Source of the DNA: Propioniciclava flava
GTDB taxonomy: Bacteria > Actinomycetota > Actinomycetes > Propionibacteriales > Propionibacteriaceae
Direction: 5' to 3'
NCBI RefSeq assembly: GCF_004126535.1
Contig: NZ_PPCV01000001.1
Location: forward strand, 372,001 to 436,000
DNA: 64,000 nt
Shown here: piece by piece, positions 23,130 to 32,637 of the stretch
How positions within the stretch are numbered: position 1 is the first letter of the stretch
How the letters are laid out: each line of letters starts with the position of its first letter
Position numbers and translations under genes: made by a program
The notes under the pieces: generated by a model
What the model was told of the DNA's origin: nothing
Seen by the model: only the letters and a program-made list of their open reading frames with translations
The model's database searches: none

Positions 23130-25804
23130 GACTGCGGCAACGCCGCCCGGATCGCCGCCAACGCCTCATCGCTGCGGGAGGCATCCGCGCCGCCGCCTTG
23201 GGCGAGATCATCCTTGCCGCCGCCCTTGCCCCCCAGTTGGGCCGCCCCGAGCCCCACCAGCCGACCAGCCGCAGCACCCAATTCGCGGGCAGGCCCGGTC
23301 GTGGCAACGACCAGCGCAGGCTTGGCGTCGCCGCCGATCAGGGCGATCACGGCTGGCTGAGCGGCGAGCTTGTCCCGCAGCGCCATGGCGAGGGTGCGAG
23401 CATCCCCGCCCGAGACTCCCGGGAGGCGCGTGCCGATGTACGTCACCGCTCCGGCCTGGACCCCCGCCGCCACCAAGGCGTCAAGGTTGCTGAGCAGTTC
23501 GCGCTGCCGCAGGTCGGCAATCTGCTTCTCGGCGGCTTTCAACTGGCCCAGGAGCTTCTCCACCCGGTCGACCAGTTGGTCGGGTTGCGTCTTGAGGGTG
23601 TCTGCCAGCGTGCTGACCAGGGCCCGCTCGCTCGCGAACTGCGAGAACGCGTCGGTGCTCACCAGCGCCTCGACGCGACGGATGCCCGATCCGACCGAGC
23701 CCTCACCGATCAGATCGACCAGGCCGATCTGGGCGGTGCTGCGCACATGCGTGCCACCGCACAGTTCCCGCGACCAGGGGCCGTTGAGCTCGACCATACG
23801 AACGACCTCGCCGTACTTCTCCCCGAACATGGCCTGCGCGCCGAGCGCCTTCGCCTGGGCGAGCGGCATTTCGGTCGCCGTCACCGCAAAGTCGTCGCGG
23901 ACGGCCTCGTTGACGATGCCCTCCAACTCCGAGCGCATCGTGGAGCTGAGCGCCTTATGCGCGTTGAAGTCGAATCGCAGGTACCCGGGCTTGTTGTACG
24001 AGCCAGCCTGGTGCGTCGCATCTCCGAGGAGTTGGCGCAGCGCCGCGTTGACCACGTGAGTAGCCGTGTGGGCCTGCGAGGCGCCAAACCGGGCGTCCGG
24101 GTCGACCTCGGCGCGGATCTCCGCGCCGGTGACCAGTTCGCCCTCGTTCACGACGGCCTTGTGCACCACGAGTCCCTGGACGGGACGCTGCACGTCCAAC
24201 ACATCGAGTTGGAGACCCGAGGCGGTCAACACGCCCGCGTCGGCGTCCTGGCCGCCCGCTTCGGCGTAAAACGGCGTCTCGTCCAAGATGACCTCGACGA
24301 TGTCGCCGGGTCGCGCGCTGGTCACCAGTTCGCCGTTGGCGACGATACCGCGCACACGGCTGGTGACGTCCAACTCGGTGTAGCCCAGGAACGGCGTCTC
24401 GCCCGCGTCGCGCAACGTTCGGTAGGCGGCGACGTTGGCCGCGCCGCCCTTCTTGGCGCGGGCATCGGCCTTCGCGCGGGCCTTCTGCTCGCCCATGAGG
24501 CGAGTGAACTCGGCGCGATCCACCGCCAGGCCAGCCTCGGCGGCCATCTCCAACGTCAGGTCGATGGGGAACCCATAGGTGTCATGCAGTTGGAAGGCCT
24601 GATCACCGCCCAACGTGGAGGCGCCGGATTCCTTCGCCTTGGTGACGGCCACGTCGAAGATCTGCGTGCCCGCGGCCAGAGTACGGCGGAACGACTCCTC
24701 CTCGGCGTACGCCGACGACGACGTACGCGCCCACTCAGTGGCGATCTCGGGGTAGGACTCCTCCATCAACGCCTTGCTCACCGGCAACAACTCAGGCAGC
24801 ACCGGATCGTGGACGCCCAGCAAACGCATCGCGCGCACGCTGCGGCGCAGCAGGCGGCGGAGCACGTAGCCGCGCGCCTCGTTACCGGGAGTGACGCCAT
24901 CAGTCATCAGCATCAGACCGGAGCGCACGTGATCGGCGACGACCCGCATCCGCACGTCATCGTCGTGGTTGGTGCCGTAACGCTTCCCCGACAGCTCAGC
25001 GGCCTTCTCGATGACCGGGAAGATCTGGTCGATCTCGTAGAGGTTGTCCTTGCCCTGCATCAGGTAGGCGACCCGCTCCAGACCCATGCCGGTGTCGATG
25101 TTCGGCTTGGGCAGCGGACGCAGGACATCGAAGTCGTCCTTCGCGCGCACCGCAGACAACTCCTGCTGCATGAACACGAGGTTCCAGATCTCCAGGAACC
25201 GGTCCTCGTCCACCGCAGGACCGCCCTCAGGCCCAAACTCGGGGCCGCGGTCGATATAGATCTCCGAGCAGGGACCACCGGGGCCGGGGACGCCCATGTT
25301 CCAGTAGTTGTCCTTCAGATCGCGCAACTGGATGCGCTCAGCGGGCAGCCCCATCTGCTTCCACAGTTCGATCGCCTCAACGTCGCCGTCGGGGAAGTCG
25401 GGGTGGAAGCCGGGCCCCAGCACGGTCACCCAGACCTTGTCTCCGTCGAACCCGAGGCCACCGGATTCCTGCGATCCCGTGATGAGCCCCCAGGCGTGCT
25501 TGATCGCACCTTCCTTGAAGTACTCCCCAAAGCTGAAGTTGCCGTTCATCTGGAAGAACGTCCCGTGCCGCGTGGTCTTGCCGACTTCCTCGATGTCAAG
25601 GGTGCGGACGCACTTTTGGCAGCTAGTCGCGGTGTGGAAGGGGGGCGTCTCGGCGCCGGTGAAGTAGGGCTTGAATGGCACCATGCCTGCATTCACGAAC
25701 AGCAACGTGGGGTCGTTGTAGACCAGGGACGCGGACGGCACCAGGGTGTGGCCGGCGCGTACGAAGTGGTCGAGGAACCGGCGCCGGATCTCAGCGGTCT
25801 TCAT
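23126..25804 (-). CDS. alaS: Alanyl-tRNA synthetase
   Basis: Charges tRNA-Ala and edits misacylated Ser and Gly. The 892-residue class II enzyme is complete: catalytic domain starting EIRRRFLDHFVRAGHTLVPS, with FVNAGMVPFKPYFTG and the motif 2 block around RHGTFFQMNGNFSFGEYFKE; a central tRNA-recognition region; an editing domain with the zinc-site residues HTATHVVNAALRQL near residue 560 and CGGTHVRSTAQIG near residue 665; and a C-terminal C-Ala domain rich in Gly and Lys (QLGGKGGGKDDLAQGGGADA). It leads the alaS-ruvX-mltG run and overlaps the small DUF6167 gene by 4 bases. Confidence 0.97.
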   Translation of the reverse strand: MKTAEIRRRFLDHFVRAGHTLVPSASLVYNDPTLLFVNAGMVPFKPYFTGAETPPFHTATSCQKCVRTLDIEEVGKTTRHGTFFQMNGNFSFGEYFKEGAIKHAWGLITGSQESGGLGFDGDKVWVTVLGPGFHPDFPDGDVEAIELWKQMGLPAERIQLRDLKDNYWNMGVPGPGGPCSEIYIDRGPEFGPEGGPAVDEDRFLEIWNLVFMQQELSAVRAKDDFDVLRPLPKPNIDTGMGLERVAYLMQGKDNLYEIDQIFPVIEKAAELSGKRYGTNHDDDVRMRVVADHVRSGLMLMTDGVTPGNEARGYVLRRLLRRSVRAMRLLGVHDPVLPELLPVSKALMEESYPEIATEWARTSSSAYAEEESFRRTLAAGTQIFDVAVTKAKESGASTLGGDQAFQLHDTYGFPIDLTLEMAAEAGLAVDRAEFTRLMGEQKARAKADARAKKGGAANVAAYRTLRDAGETPFLGYTELDVTSRVRGIVANGELVTSARPGDIVEVILDETPFYAEAGGQDADAGVLTASGLQLDVLDVQRPVQGLVVHKAVVNEGELVTGAEIRAEVDPDARFGASQAHTATHVVNAALRQLLGDATHQAGSYNKPGYLRFDFNAHKALSSTMRSELEGIVNEAVRDDFAVTATEMPLAQAKALGAQAMFGEKYGEVVRMVELNGPWSRELCGGTHVRSTAQIGLVDLIGEGSVGSGIRRVEALVSTDAFSQFASERALVSTLADTLKTQPDQLVDRVEKLLGQLKAAEKQIADLRQRELLSNLDALVAAGVQAGAVTYIGTRLPGVSGGDARTLAMALRDKLAAQPAVIALIGGDAKPALVVATTGPARELGAAAGRLVGLGAAQLGGKGGGKDDLAQGGGADASRSDEALAAIRAALPQS

Positions 25805-26052
25805 GACAGTTGTCTTCTTTCGTCCTTGGTCAGCAGGGCTGTCAGCTCGGACTGCTTCGCAGCCCGCGCCGCCGCATAGGAGGCGGCGAAGTCATCGACC
25901 CAGACCTTGGCCTGATCGGCCACGCCTTCGGCCTTGCGCTCCAACTCCTCGGCCATCCCTGCCGGTGTCAGTCGCCGATAATACTGCCGCCCCTTCACTG
26001 CGACGAACGCGGAGGCCGCGACGCCGGTCAGGAACCAGAACGTGCGGCTCAT
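25801..26052 (-). CDS. Small conserved protein, DUF6167-like
   Basis: An 83-residue protein seen next to alaS in many actinobacteria; function unknown. The N-terminus (TFWFLTGVAASAFVAVKG) is a hydrophobic segment that could be a single membrane anchor, followed by a basic YYRRL and a charged helical region (AEELERKAEGVADQAKVWVDDF). It overlaps alaS downstream and the DUF948 gene upstream, each by 4 bases, so the three are translated together. Confidence 0.75.
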   Translation of the reverse strand: MSRTFWFLTGVAASAFVAVKGRQYYRRLTPAGMAEELERKAEGVADQAKVWVDDFAASYAAARAAKQSELTALLTKDERRQLS

Positions 26053-26450
26053 CGGGAACCGCTCACCTTGCTGGTGATGGCGGCGCGGAAGCCGTGCAGC
26101 GCGGACGCAAGCGCGATCAGGGGGCGGCCGAAAGCGGCCAGCCAGATCGAAGACAAGGTGGCCGTGTTCTCCGCGACGCGAGACGCATGCCCGCTCACCT
26201 TGGCGACATCAGCGGTCACCTTCTCCACCTCACTGGTGACTCCGCCGAGGCGGTCCAGTTCGGCATTGGCGGCTTCAACGGTGCCGTGGAGTTCGCTCAA
26301 GATCGGCGCCGTGGCAGCGTTCACGTCCTTGACCGCAGCCACGAGTTCGTCGAGCAATGTGCCGAGCTTCAGCAGGGGAATCGCGCACATGCCTACCAGG
26401 AGGACGAACGCACACGCGGCAATGAGTCCGGCGATCTCTGCGACAGTCAT
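26049..26450 (-). CDS. DUF948 domain-containing membrane protein
   Basis: A 133-residue protein with one transmembrane helix at residues 6-27 (AGLIAACAFVLLVGMCAIPLL) and a long amphipathic helical region with coiled-coil character (AVKDVNAATAPILSELHGTV and on to KVSGHASRVAENTATLSSI). This matches the DUF948 family commonly found upstream of alaS in actinobacteria. The function is not known. The 70 bases between it and rarA contain a 6-bp hairpin (26500-26516) that could end the rarA transcript. Confidence 0.8.
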   Translation of the reverse strand: MTVAEIAGLIAACAFVLLVGMCAIPLLKLGTLLDELVAAVKDVNAATAPILSELHGTVEAANAELDRLGGVTSEVEKVTADVAKVSGHASRVAENTATLSSIWLAAFGRPLIALASALHGFRAAITSKVSGSR

Positions 26451-26520
26451 GCCCGCGAGCCTAGTGCAGGCCAGACAACGGGGAGCGGCCAGGCAAGGAT
26501 CACGGTGGGCCCGTGACGGG

Positions 26521-27909
26521 TCAGTCCGCCGCAGAGGCGTCGTCGCGCCCGAGCAATGAGCGGATCGCTGCTAACCGTTCGGTGAGCTGCGCTTCGTTGC
26601 CGTGCTGGGTGGGCTCGTAGTACCGAGCCTGCGTCAGTTCGTCGGGCAGGTACTGCTGAGCGGCGACGCCATGCGGGAAGTCGTGGGCATACCGGTAGCC
26701 GCCCCCGTGCCCGAGCTTTTCGGCACCGGAGTAGTGGGCGTCGCGCAAGTGGGGCGGCACGCTGCCGGAGTGTCCTTGGGCGACGTCGGCCTTGGCTGCG
26801 GCAATGGCCCGGTACACCGCGTTCGACTTTGGTGCGGTGGCGCAGGCGACGGTGGCGTGGGCCAACGTGAGCTCGGCCTCGGGCAAGCCGATGAGCTGGA
26901 CGGCTTGCGCGGCGGCCACGCAGGTCTGCAACACCGACGGCGCCGCCATCCCGATGTCTTCGCTGGCGGAGATGATGAGCCGTCGGGCGATGAAGCGCGG
27001 ATCCTCGCCGCCCGCGAGCATGCGTGCCAGGTAGTGGAGCGCGGCGTCCACGTCAGAGCCACGCACCGACTTGATGAAGGCACTGATGACATCGTAGTGC
27101 TGATCCCCGTCTCGGTCGTAGCGCAGCGCTGCGCGGTCCACGGCCAACTCCACCGCTTCGGGCGTGATCGCGTCGGTGCCCAAGGCGGACGCCGAGGCTG
27201 CTGCTTCTTCGAGGTAGGTGAGGCTGCGACGGGCATCGCCCCCCGCCAGCCGCACCAGGGTCGCCCGGGCGTCGGCGTCGAGCGTGAACAGCCCGCCCTC
27301 GGGTGTGCGGAGCCCACGCTCATCGGTCAGGGCCCGATCCAGCAGGGCGTTGATGTCGTCGTCGGTCAGCGGCTTCAAGGTCAGCAGAAGCGAGCGTGAG
27401 AGCAGCGGGGAGATCACGGAAAAGGAGGGGTTCTCGGTGGTGGCAGCGATCAAGGTCACGAGCCGGTTCTCCACTGCGGGAAGCAACACGTCTTGTTGCG
27501 CCTTGTTGAAGCGGTGGACCTCGTCGACGAACAGCACCGTGCCGACCCCGCGTGCCAGATGCTGGCGAGCCGCATCCAACTCGGCACGCACCTCTTTCAC
27601 GCCCGCGGTCACACCGGAGAGTTCGACAAAGCGTCGGCTGGTGGCATGAGAGACGACGGCGGCGATCGTGGTCTTGCCGACTCCCGGTGGCCCCCACAAG
27701 AAGACCGACATCGCCTGCCCGGAGGCCAGCCGACGCAGCGGCGAGCCTGGCCCCAACAGGTGTTGTTGCCCGACGATCTCGTCCAGCGACGTGGGACGCA
27801 TCCGCACAGCCAAGGGACCTGCACCGTGCCCGGCGCCGGAGAGTGAACCGCCTGTCCGTGCCACCGCAGCCGCTTGTGCAGGATCGGGATTGCCAAACAG
27901 GTCGGTCAC
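26521..27909 (-). CDS. rarA: Replication-associated recombination protein A (RarA/MgsA), AAA+ ATPase
   Basis: Clamp-loader-like AAA+ ATPase acting at stalled forks. The 462-residue protein has Walker A in [17 protein letters not shown] near residue 75, Walker B in [19 protein letters not shown] near residue 128, sensor 1 in [20 protein letters not shown] and arginine finger region [11 protein letters not shown]. The C-terminal oligomerisation domain is complete ([19 protein letters not shown], then [18 protein letters not shown]). It stands alone between aspS and the alaS group. Confidence 0.95.
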   Translation of the reverse strand: MTDLFGNPDPAQAAAVARTGGSLSGAGHGAGPLAVRMRPTSLDEIVGQQHLLGPGSPLRRLASGQAMSVFLWGPPGVGKTTIAAVVSHATSRRFVELSGVTAGVKEVRAELDAARQHLARGVGTVLFVDEVHRFNKAQQDVLLPAVENRLVTLIAATTENPSFSVISPLLSRSLLLTLKPLTDDDINALLDRALTDERGLRTPEGGLFTLDADARATLVRLAGGDARRSLTYLEEAAASASALGTDAITPEAVELAVDRAALRYDRDGDQHYDVISAFIKSVRGSDVDAALHYLARMLAGGEDPRFIARRLIISASEDIGMAAPSVLQTCVAAAQAVQLIGLPEAELTLAHATVACATAPKSNAVYRAIAAAKADVAQGHSGSVPPHLRDAHYSGAEKLGHGGGYRYAHDFPHGVAAQQYLPDELTQARYYEPTQHGNEAQLTERLAAIRSLLGRDDASAAD

Positions 27910-28042
27910 GTCTCGAGGTTAGCGGTCGGCCCCGACGGTTGCGCCGCCACCGTTTCCCTGAGGGCGATCACGGGGAGCGGGGCGATCACCACCCGCCACG
28001 AGGCCGAGCAACGGGGGTGAACTCCGACTCAACGAGCCGAAA

Positions 28043-28085
28043 CCAGGGGCGGCGCCCCACCGTCAAGGTGACGCGCCGCCCCTGG
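28043..28085 (-). terminator. Intrinsic terminator downstream of aspS
   Basis: A 12-bp perfect inverted repeat (CCAGGGGCGGCG at 28043-28054 and CGCCGCCCCTGG at 28074-28085, 19-base loop) lies 15 bases past the aspS stop. Read on the minus strand the stem is followed by TTTCGG, a short T-run. The rest of the 190-base gap between rarA and aspS shows nothing else. Confidence 0.7.
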
Positions 28086-28100
28086 AGCCATGGCAGACGA

Positions 28101-29912
28101 TCAGGCCGAGGCGTCGGCCTTCGGCTCGGCGGCTGCCTTCTCCGCCTCGGGCTTGGCGTCGACGCCCGTCTCCTTGCGCTGGAGCGCCGAAACCGGCGCC
28201 GGGGCTCCGGTGAGCGGATCGGAGCCACCTCCGGACTTCGGGAAGGCGATCACGTCGCGGATGGTGTCGAAGCCGCCCAGCAGCATGACGAGCCGGTCCA
28301 GACCAAACGCGATGCCGCCGTGCGGCGGGGCCCCGAAGGCGAAGGCGTCCAGCAGGAAGCCGAACTTCTCCTGCGCCTCCTCAGCGTCGATGCCCATGAC
28401 GGCAAAGACCCGCTCTTGGACATCGCGGCGATGGATACGGATCGAGCCTCCGCCCACCTCGTTGCCGTTGGCGACGAAGTCGTAGCCGTAGGACAACGCG
28501 GAGCCGGGGTCGGTGTCGAAGGCGGCCAACGACTCGGGCTTAGGCGAGGTGAAGGCGTGGTGCACGGCCGTCCACTTACCCTCCCCGACCGCGACGTCAC
28601 CGGAGGCAACGGCTTCGGCGGTCGGCTTGAACATGGGCGCGTCCACCACCCACAGCAGAGCCCAATCGTTCGGGTCGAACAGATTGCAGCGGCGTCCGAT
28701 CTCCAAGCGGGCTGCCCCCAGCAACTCCTGGGAGGTTTCCCGCGGTCCTGCAGCGAAGAAGATGGCATCGCCAGGGTTGGCGCCCATGGCTGCGGCAATG
28801 CCGTCGCGTTCGGCGTCCGAGATGTTCTTGGCGACGGGCCCACCCAGCGTGCCGTCCTCGCCCACCGTGATGTAGGCCAGCCCGCGTGCGCCACGCTGCT
28901 TGGCCCACTCCTGCCACGCATCGAACTGGCGACGCGGCAGCGACGCTCCCCCGGGCATGACCACGCCACCGACATAGGGGGCCTGGAACACACGGAAGGG
29001 CGTGTCGGCGAAGAACGAGGTGAGCTCGCGGATCGTGTTGCCGAAACGCAGATCGGGCTTGTCCGAGCCATAGTTGTCCATGGCGTCGTGCCAGGTCATC
29101 CGTGGCAGCGGCAGGGCTACGTCGACCCCGATGAGCTTCCAGCACGCGGCGATGATCCGCTCAGCGACGGCGATGACGTCGTCTTGATCGACGAAGCTCA
29201 TCTCGACATCGAGTTGGGTGAACTCGGGTTGGCGATCGGCACGGAAGTCCTCATCGCGGTAACAGCGCGCGATCTGGTAGTAGCGCTCCATGCCAGCCAC
29301 CATCAGCAGTTGCTTGAACAACTGCGGGCTTTGGGGCAGCGCGTACCATTTGCCAGGGTGCAGCCGTGCGGGAACCAGGAAGTCGCGGGCACCTTCGGGG
29401 GTGGAGTGCGTCAGGGTCGGCGTCTCGACATCGTAGAAATCAAGATCGTCGAGCACGTCGCGGATGACATGGGTGACCTTCGAGCGCAGCACGAGTGCGT
29501 CGTGCTGGCGCGGGCGCCGCAGATCCAGGTAGCGGTACTTCAGGCGGGCGTCTTCCCCGACGGTGGTGCGCTCGTCGATCTGGAAGGGTAGCGGCGCCGA
29601 GGGGTTGAGCACCTCGAGTTCGCGGATCGCCACCTCGACCTCGCCGGTGGGGATGGTGGGGTTCACATTCTCCGGGGTCCGCGCGTCGACGACGCCGGTC
29701 ACCTGAATGCAGAACTCGTTGCGCAGGTCGTGGATGCCCGCAGAGGCCAGGTACTCGTCCCGGACGACGACCTGGCAGATTCCCGAAGCGTCTCGCAGAT
29801 CGATGAAGGCGACCCCGCCGTGATCTCGACGCTTGGCGACCCACCCCGCCAGGGTGACGGTCGAGCCGACATCGGCGAGCCCGAGGGTGCCTGCGTTGCG
29901 CGTTCGCAGCAT
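28101..29912 (-). CDS. aspS: Aspartyl-tRNA synthetase
   Basis: Class II synthetase of 603 residues of the long bacterial type. Start at ATG 29912 is preceded by AAAGGAA; the frame upstream is not family-like. It has an N-terminal OB-fold anticodon-binding domain ([20 protein letters not shown]), class II motif 1/2 blocks including [18 protein letters not shown] near residue 218, the bacterial GAD insertion domain (residues about 285-420), and motif 3 [16 protein letters not shown] near residue 540. The last 30 residues are an Ala/Glu/Lys-rich tail. It has its own terminator at 28043-28085 and about 100 bases of upstream space. Confidence 0.96.
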   Translation of the reverse strand: MLRTRNAGTLGLADVGSTVTLAGWVAKRRDHGGVAFIDLRDASGICQVVVRDEYLASAGIHDLRNEFCIQVTGVVDARTPENVNPTIPTGEVEVAIRELEVLNPSAPLPFQIDERTTVGEDARLKYRYLDLRRPRQHDALVLRSKVTHVIRDVLDDLDFYDVETPTLTHSTPEGARDFLVPARLHPGKWYALPQSPQLFKQLLMVAGMERYYQIARCYRDEDFRADRQPEFTQLDVEMSFVDQDDVIAVAERIIAACWKLIGVDVALPLPRMTWHDAMDNYGSDKPDLRFGNTIRELTSFFADTPFRVFQAPYVGGVVMPGGASLPRRQFDAWQEWAKQRGARGLAYITVGEDGTLGGPVAKNISDAERDGIAAAMGANPGDAIFFAAGPRETSQELLGAARLEIGRRCNLFDPNDWALLWVVDAPMFKPTAEAVASGDVAVGEGKWTAVHHAFTSPKPESLAAFDTDPGSALSYGYDFVANGNEVGGGSIRIHRRDVQERVFAVMGIDAEEAQEKFGFLLDAFAFGAPPHGGIAFGLDRLVMLLGGFDTIRDVIAFPKSGGGSDPLTGAPAPVSALQRKETGVDAKPEAEKAAAEPKADASA

Positions 29913-30014
29913 GCGTGTGTTCCTTTCTTCGCCCCGCATAGACGGTGCGGGCACGTCAGGCCAGCCTACCGCCGCCGCCATGGCCCCGGCGGCGGCAGGC
30001 GGCCCGAGCCCCCG

Positions 30015-31070
30015 TCAGGCGTTCGGGAGGACTGCGGTGCCCGCTCCGCGCGCCCGCGCGACGGCGGATACCCCGGCACCGACTGGCTCGAGGGAGTGAT
30101 CCTCCACCGTGAAACCGTTGTCGGCGATGAGCGCGAGATCGTCGGCTGCCGCCTGGCCTTCTGCCGTGAGGTAGTCCCCCAGGAACAGCGAGTTCGCCGC
30201 ATGCAGCGCGATCCCCTGCAGCCCGCGCAGATGGATCTCTCGGCCGCCCGCCAGCCGGATTTCCGTGTCGGGACAGGCCAGCCGGGCCAGCGCGACGATC
30301 GTGAGGCAACGCAGCGGGGTGAGCTCCCATTGTCCCGCCCGGGGCGTCCCATCGAAGGGGACGAGGAAGTTGATCGGGATCGAATCCGCACCCAGATCAC
30401 GCAGCGCGAGAAGTGCCTCCACGATCTGGGCGTCCGTCTCCCCCAGCCCGACGATGAGGCCGCTGCACGCCGACACCCCCGCGCGCTTCACCTTCTCGAT
30501 GGTCTCGACGCGATCGCTGTAGTGATGCGTCGAGACGATCTCATCATGATGGGACTCTGCGGTGTTGATGTTGTGGTTGTAGGCATCAATGCCAGCCTCC
30601 GCGAGTCGTTCGGCCTGCCCGTCGCGGAGGAGGCCCAGACATGCGCACAGTTCCACGTCGGGGTGCTCGTGCTTGAGCGCCTCGGCGATGCCAAAGACTC
30701 GTTCGATGTCGCGATCCATCGGGCCTCGCCCACTCGCCACCAGGCACACGCGCGCAGCCCCGCCCGCGATCCCGGCCTCTGCTTGGCGCACGGCCTCCTC
30801 GGGTTCCAGCCAGCTGTACTTGAGGATGGGTGCCTGTGAGCCCAAAGCCTGGGAGCAATAGCTGCAGTCCTCCTGGCACAGGCCTGATTTCAGGTTGACC
30901 AAGTAGTTGAGCCGGACGCGGCGTCCGAAGTGCTCGCGGCGCAGCAGGCTCGCGGCGTAGACCAGGTCGAGCACCTCTGACTCAGGAGTCTGCATGAGTT
31001 CCAGCGCGGTCGTCTGATCCAGGACCGCCCCGGCGCTGATATCGCGGGCCAAGCGCACATAGTCCCTCAC
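30015..31070 (-). CDS. bioB: Biotin synthase
   Basis: Radical-SAM enzyme that inserts sulfur into dethiobiotin. The 351-residue protein has the CX3CX2C cluster motif [12 protein letters not shown] near residue 62, a SAM-binding region and the conserved [19 protein letters not shown] block near residue 160 with the cysteine and asparagine ligands of the family. The C-terminus has the family block [16 protein letters not shown]. It overlaps bioY by 4 bases, so it is transcribed from the BioQ-controlled promoter. No bioA, bioD or bioF is nearby. Confidence 0.96.
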   Translation of the reverse strand: MRDYVRLARDISAGAVLDQTTALELMQTPESEVLDLVYAASLLRREHFGRRVRLNYLVNLKSGLCQEDCSYCSQALGSQAPILKYSWLEPEEAVRQAEAGIAGGAARVCLVASGRGPMDRDIERVFGIAEALKHEHPDVELCACLGLLRDGQAERLAEAGIDAYNHNINTAESHHDEIVSTHHYSDRVETIEKVKRAGVSACSGLIVGLGETDAQIVEALLALRDLGADSIPINFLVPFDGTPRAGQWELTPLRCLTIVALARLACPDTEIRLAGGREIHLRGLQGIALHAANSLFLGDYLTAEGQAAADDLALIADNGFTVEDHSLEPVGAGVSAVARARGAGTAVLPNA

Positions 31071-31669
31071 CGCGCACCGGCCCGATCATCGGGGCGAATC
31101 CGGGCCACCAGGCGCCACAGCGAGGGCAGCAGCCCGGCGAGGGCGAGCACCTTGAGGGTGTCTCCGATCAGGAAGGGGACCACGCCCAGTTGGATGGCCA
31201 TGCCCAGGTCGATCCCCAGGGACACCGCCAGCCAGGGGACACCGCATGCGTAGAGGATGAGCGTCCCCAATGCGCCCAGCGCCAGGGTCGTCCCGACGCG
31301 TCGATCGGCTTGATGGCGGGCGAGTTGCCCCACGACCCACGCCGCGATCACGTACCCGATCAGGTATCCGAACGTCGGGAACGCGACCCCCGAGTGACCA
31401 TTCGCGAACACCGGTGCGCCCAGCATGCCGATGAGTACGTACAGCGCGGCGCTCAGCGTCCCGCGCAGAGGGCCCAGCGCCGCGCCGGTGGCCATGACGG
31501 TGAACGTGGAGAGGGCGATGGGAACCGGGGTGAAAGGCAGCGGAACAATCACGAACGCTGAAGCGGTGATGAGGGCGGTGCCTCCGAGCACGAGCGCGAT
31601 GTCGGCCACCAGGCTCGCGTCGCGAGCGGTGGCGAGGTAGCGCGGTGGCGCGATCACCTGTGTGGACAT
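31067..31669 (-). CDS. bioY: Biotin transporter substrate-binding subunit BioY
   Basis: Integral membrane S-component that binds and imports biotin, alone or with an ECF energising module. Start at ATG 31669 (200 residues, [17 protein letters not shown]) has AGGAGG 7 bases ahead; the longer frame overlaps the regulator region. Five to six hydrophobic helices are visible, for example [20 protein letters not shown], and the family motif [20 protein letters not shown]. Neither bioM nor bioN lies in the window. Cotranscription with bioB and the operators upstream point to control by BioQ. Confidence 0.94.
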   Translation of the reverse strand: MSTQVIAPPRYLATARDASLVADIALVLGGTALITASAFVIVPLPFTPVPIALSTFTVMATGAALGPLRGTLSAALYVLIGMLGAPVFANGHSGVAFPTFGYLIGYVIAAWVVGQLARHQADRRVGTTLALGALGTLILYACGVPWLAVSLGIDLGMAIQLGVVPFLIGDTLKVLALAGLLPSLWRLVARIRPDDRAGAR

Positions 31670-31679
31670 AGAAGCCTCC

Positions 31680-31706
31680 TGAACGATGTTCATTGAACAG
31701 TGTTCA
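31680..31706. promoter_or_regulatory. Tandem BioQ operators in the bioY/bioQ divergent region
   Basis: Two perfect palindromes of the form TGAAC-N3-GTTCA lie at 31680-31692 and 31694-31706, one base apart, with centres 14 bp apart. This closely matches the known 13-bp BioQ box of corynebacteria and mycobacteria (TGAAC-N3-GTTAC type). Site 1 is next to the bioY ribosome-binding site and site 2 overlaps the likely bioY transcription start. A TATCTT hexamer on the minus strand near 31,707-31,712 may be the bioY -10. Confidence 0.88.
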
Positions 31707-31754
31707 AGATAGCAGCGCGGCATCCCGCCCGTGGCCACCGGTAGAATCTGGCGG

Positions 31755-32405
31755 GTGCAGAGCCCGAAGCTGTCCCCCGACGATGTCGTCACCGCGGCAC
31801 TGGACATCCTCGACCGGCAGGGGCTGCCCGACCTCACGATGCGCCGCGTGGCTTCGGCGCTCGACGTACAGGCCAGCGCGCTGTATTGGCACTTCCCCAA
31901 TAAACAGACGTTGCTGGCCACCCTCGCCGACCGCATCGTGCTGGCCGGCCCACAGCCCCACCCGGAATCCGCCTGGGACAAGCATCTACGAGCCGAAGCA
32001 TTCGCCCTCCGCGACGCCTTGCTGGCCCACCGAGACAGCGCCGAAATCGTGTCCAGTTCGCTCGCCCTCGGGCTCGGCGACAACCCCGCCCTCACGCGCC
32101 TGATCGCCGCCCTACGCAGCAGCACGTTCGACGCCCTCACCACACGCCGAGCGGCATCCACCCTGCTTCATTTCGTCCTTAGCCACGTCTCCTTGGAGCA
32201 GCAGCGACGGCAATACGACTCCCTGGGGGTGCGGCCCGGCCAGCCCACCCCCCTGCATCCCGACGTCACCGAGGCGGACTTCCGTTTCGGGGTCGACACC
32301 CTGATCGCCGGGCTGCAGCAGCGCGACACGACCCTGCTCCCGGCCTCCGCAGACCCGGGGGCTACGCCTTCGCGTGATGCAGGCGCAGCCACCGGAAGGG
32401 CCTGA
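31755..32405 (+). CDS. bioQ: TetR-family regulator of biotin genes (BioQ-like)
   Basis: A 216-residue TetR-type repressor. The helix-turn-helix is at residues about 20-50 (LPDLTMRRVASALDVQASAL, then YWHFPNKQTLLATLADRIV) and a TetR_C-type ligand domain follows. Identification as BioQ rests on divergence from bioY-bioB and on the two BioQ-box operators between them. The GTG start at 31755 is preferred over GTG 31731 because a TAGAAT -10 hexamer at 31742-31747 would place transcription start at the GTG, giving a leaderless mRNA, a common actinobacterial arrangement. It ends 11 bases from the ABC-F remnant, convergent with it. Confidence 0.85.
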   Translation: MQSPKLSPDDVVTAALDILDRQGLPDLTMRRVASALDVQASALYWHFPNKQTLLATLADRIVLAGPQPHPESAWDKHLRAEAFALRDALLAHRDSAEIVSSSLALGLGDNPALTRLIAALRSSTFDALTTRRAASTLLHFVLSHVSLEQQRRQYDSLGVRPGQPTPLHPDVTEADFRFGVDTLIAGLQQRDTTLLPASADPGATPSRDAGAATGRA

Positions 32406-32415
32406 TCGCTGGCCC

Positions 32416-32601
32416 TCACGACGGCAGGTCGGTGGGCAGGAGGTTCCCCTCGGCGTCGAGTTCCAAGACGACGTCGAGGTGGATCCGACCCAGAAATCCC
32501 TGGTCATGGCTGACCACCACCAAGGCTCCGCGGTAGGCCGACAGTGCCGCGACCAGAGCATCGATGCTGGCCAGGTCGAGATTGTTGGTCGGCTCAGCGA
32601 G
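32416..32601 (-). pseudogene. ABC-F family ATPase, C-terminal remnant cut by integration
   Basis: Read on the minus strand, 61 codons remain: the Walker B-like block [20 protein letters not shown], then [16 protein letters not shown] and a short tail to the stop at 32416-32418. An ABC-F protein would normally be over 500 residues with two ATPase domains; everything before the second Walker B is missing. An in-frame TGA (32602-32604) lies immediately upstream, and the serine recombinase gene starts 36 bases later. The junction near 32,600 is therefore the probable left attachment site of the integrated element. The missing 5' part should lie at the other end of the element, outside this window. 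Confidence 0.82.
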
Positions 32602-32637
32602 TCAGGAGGTAGGGGGTAGGGAAGGCAGGCGTACCTC

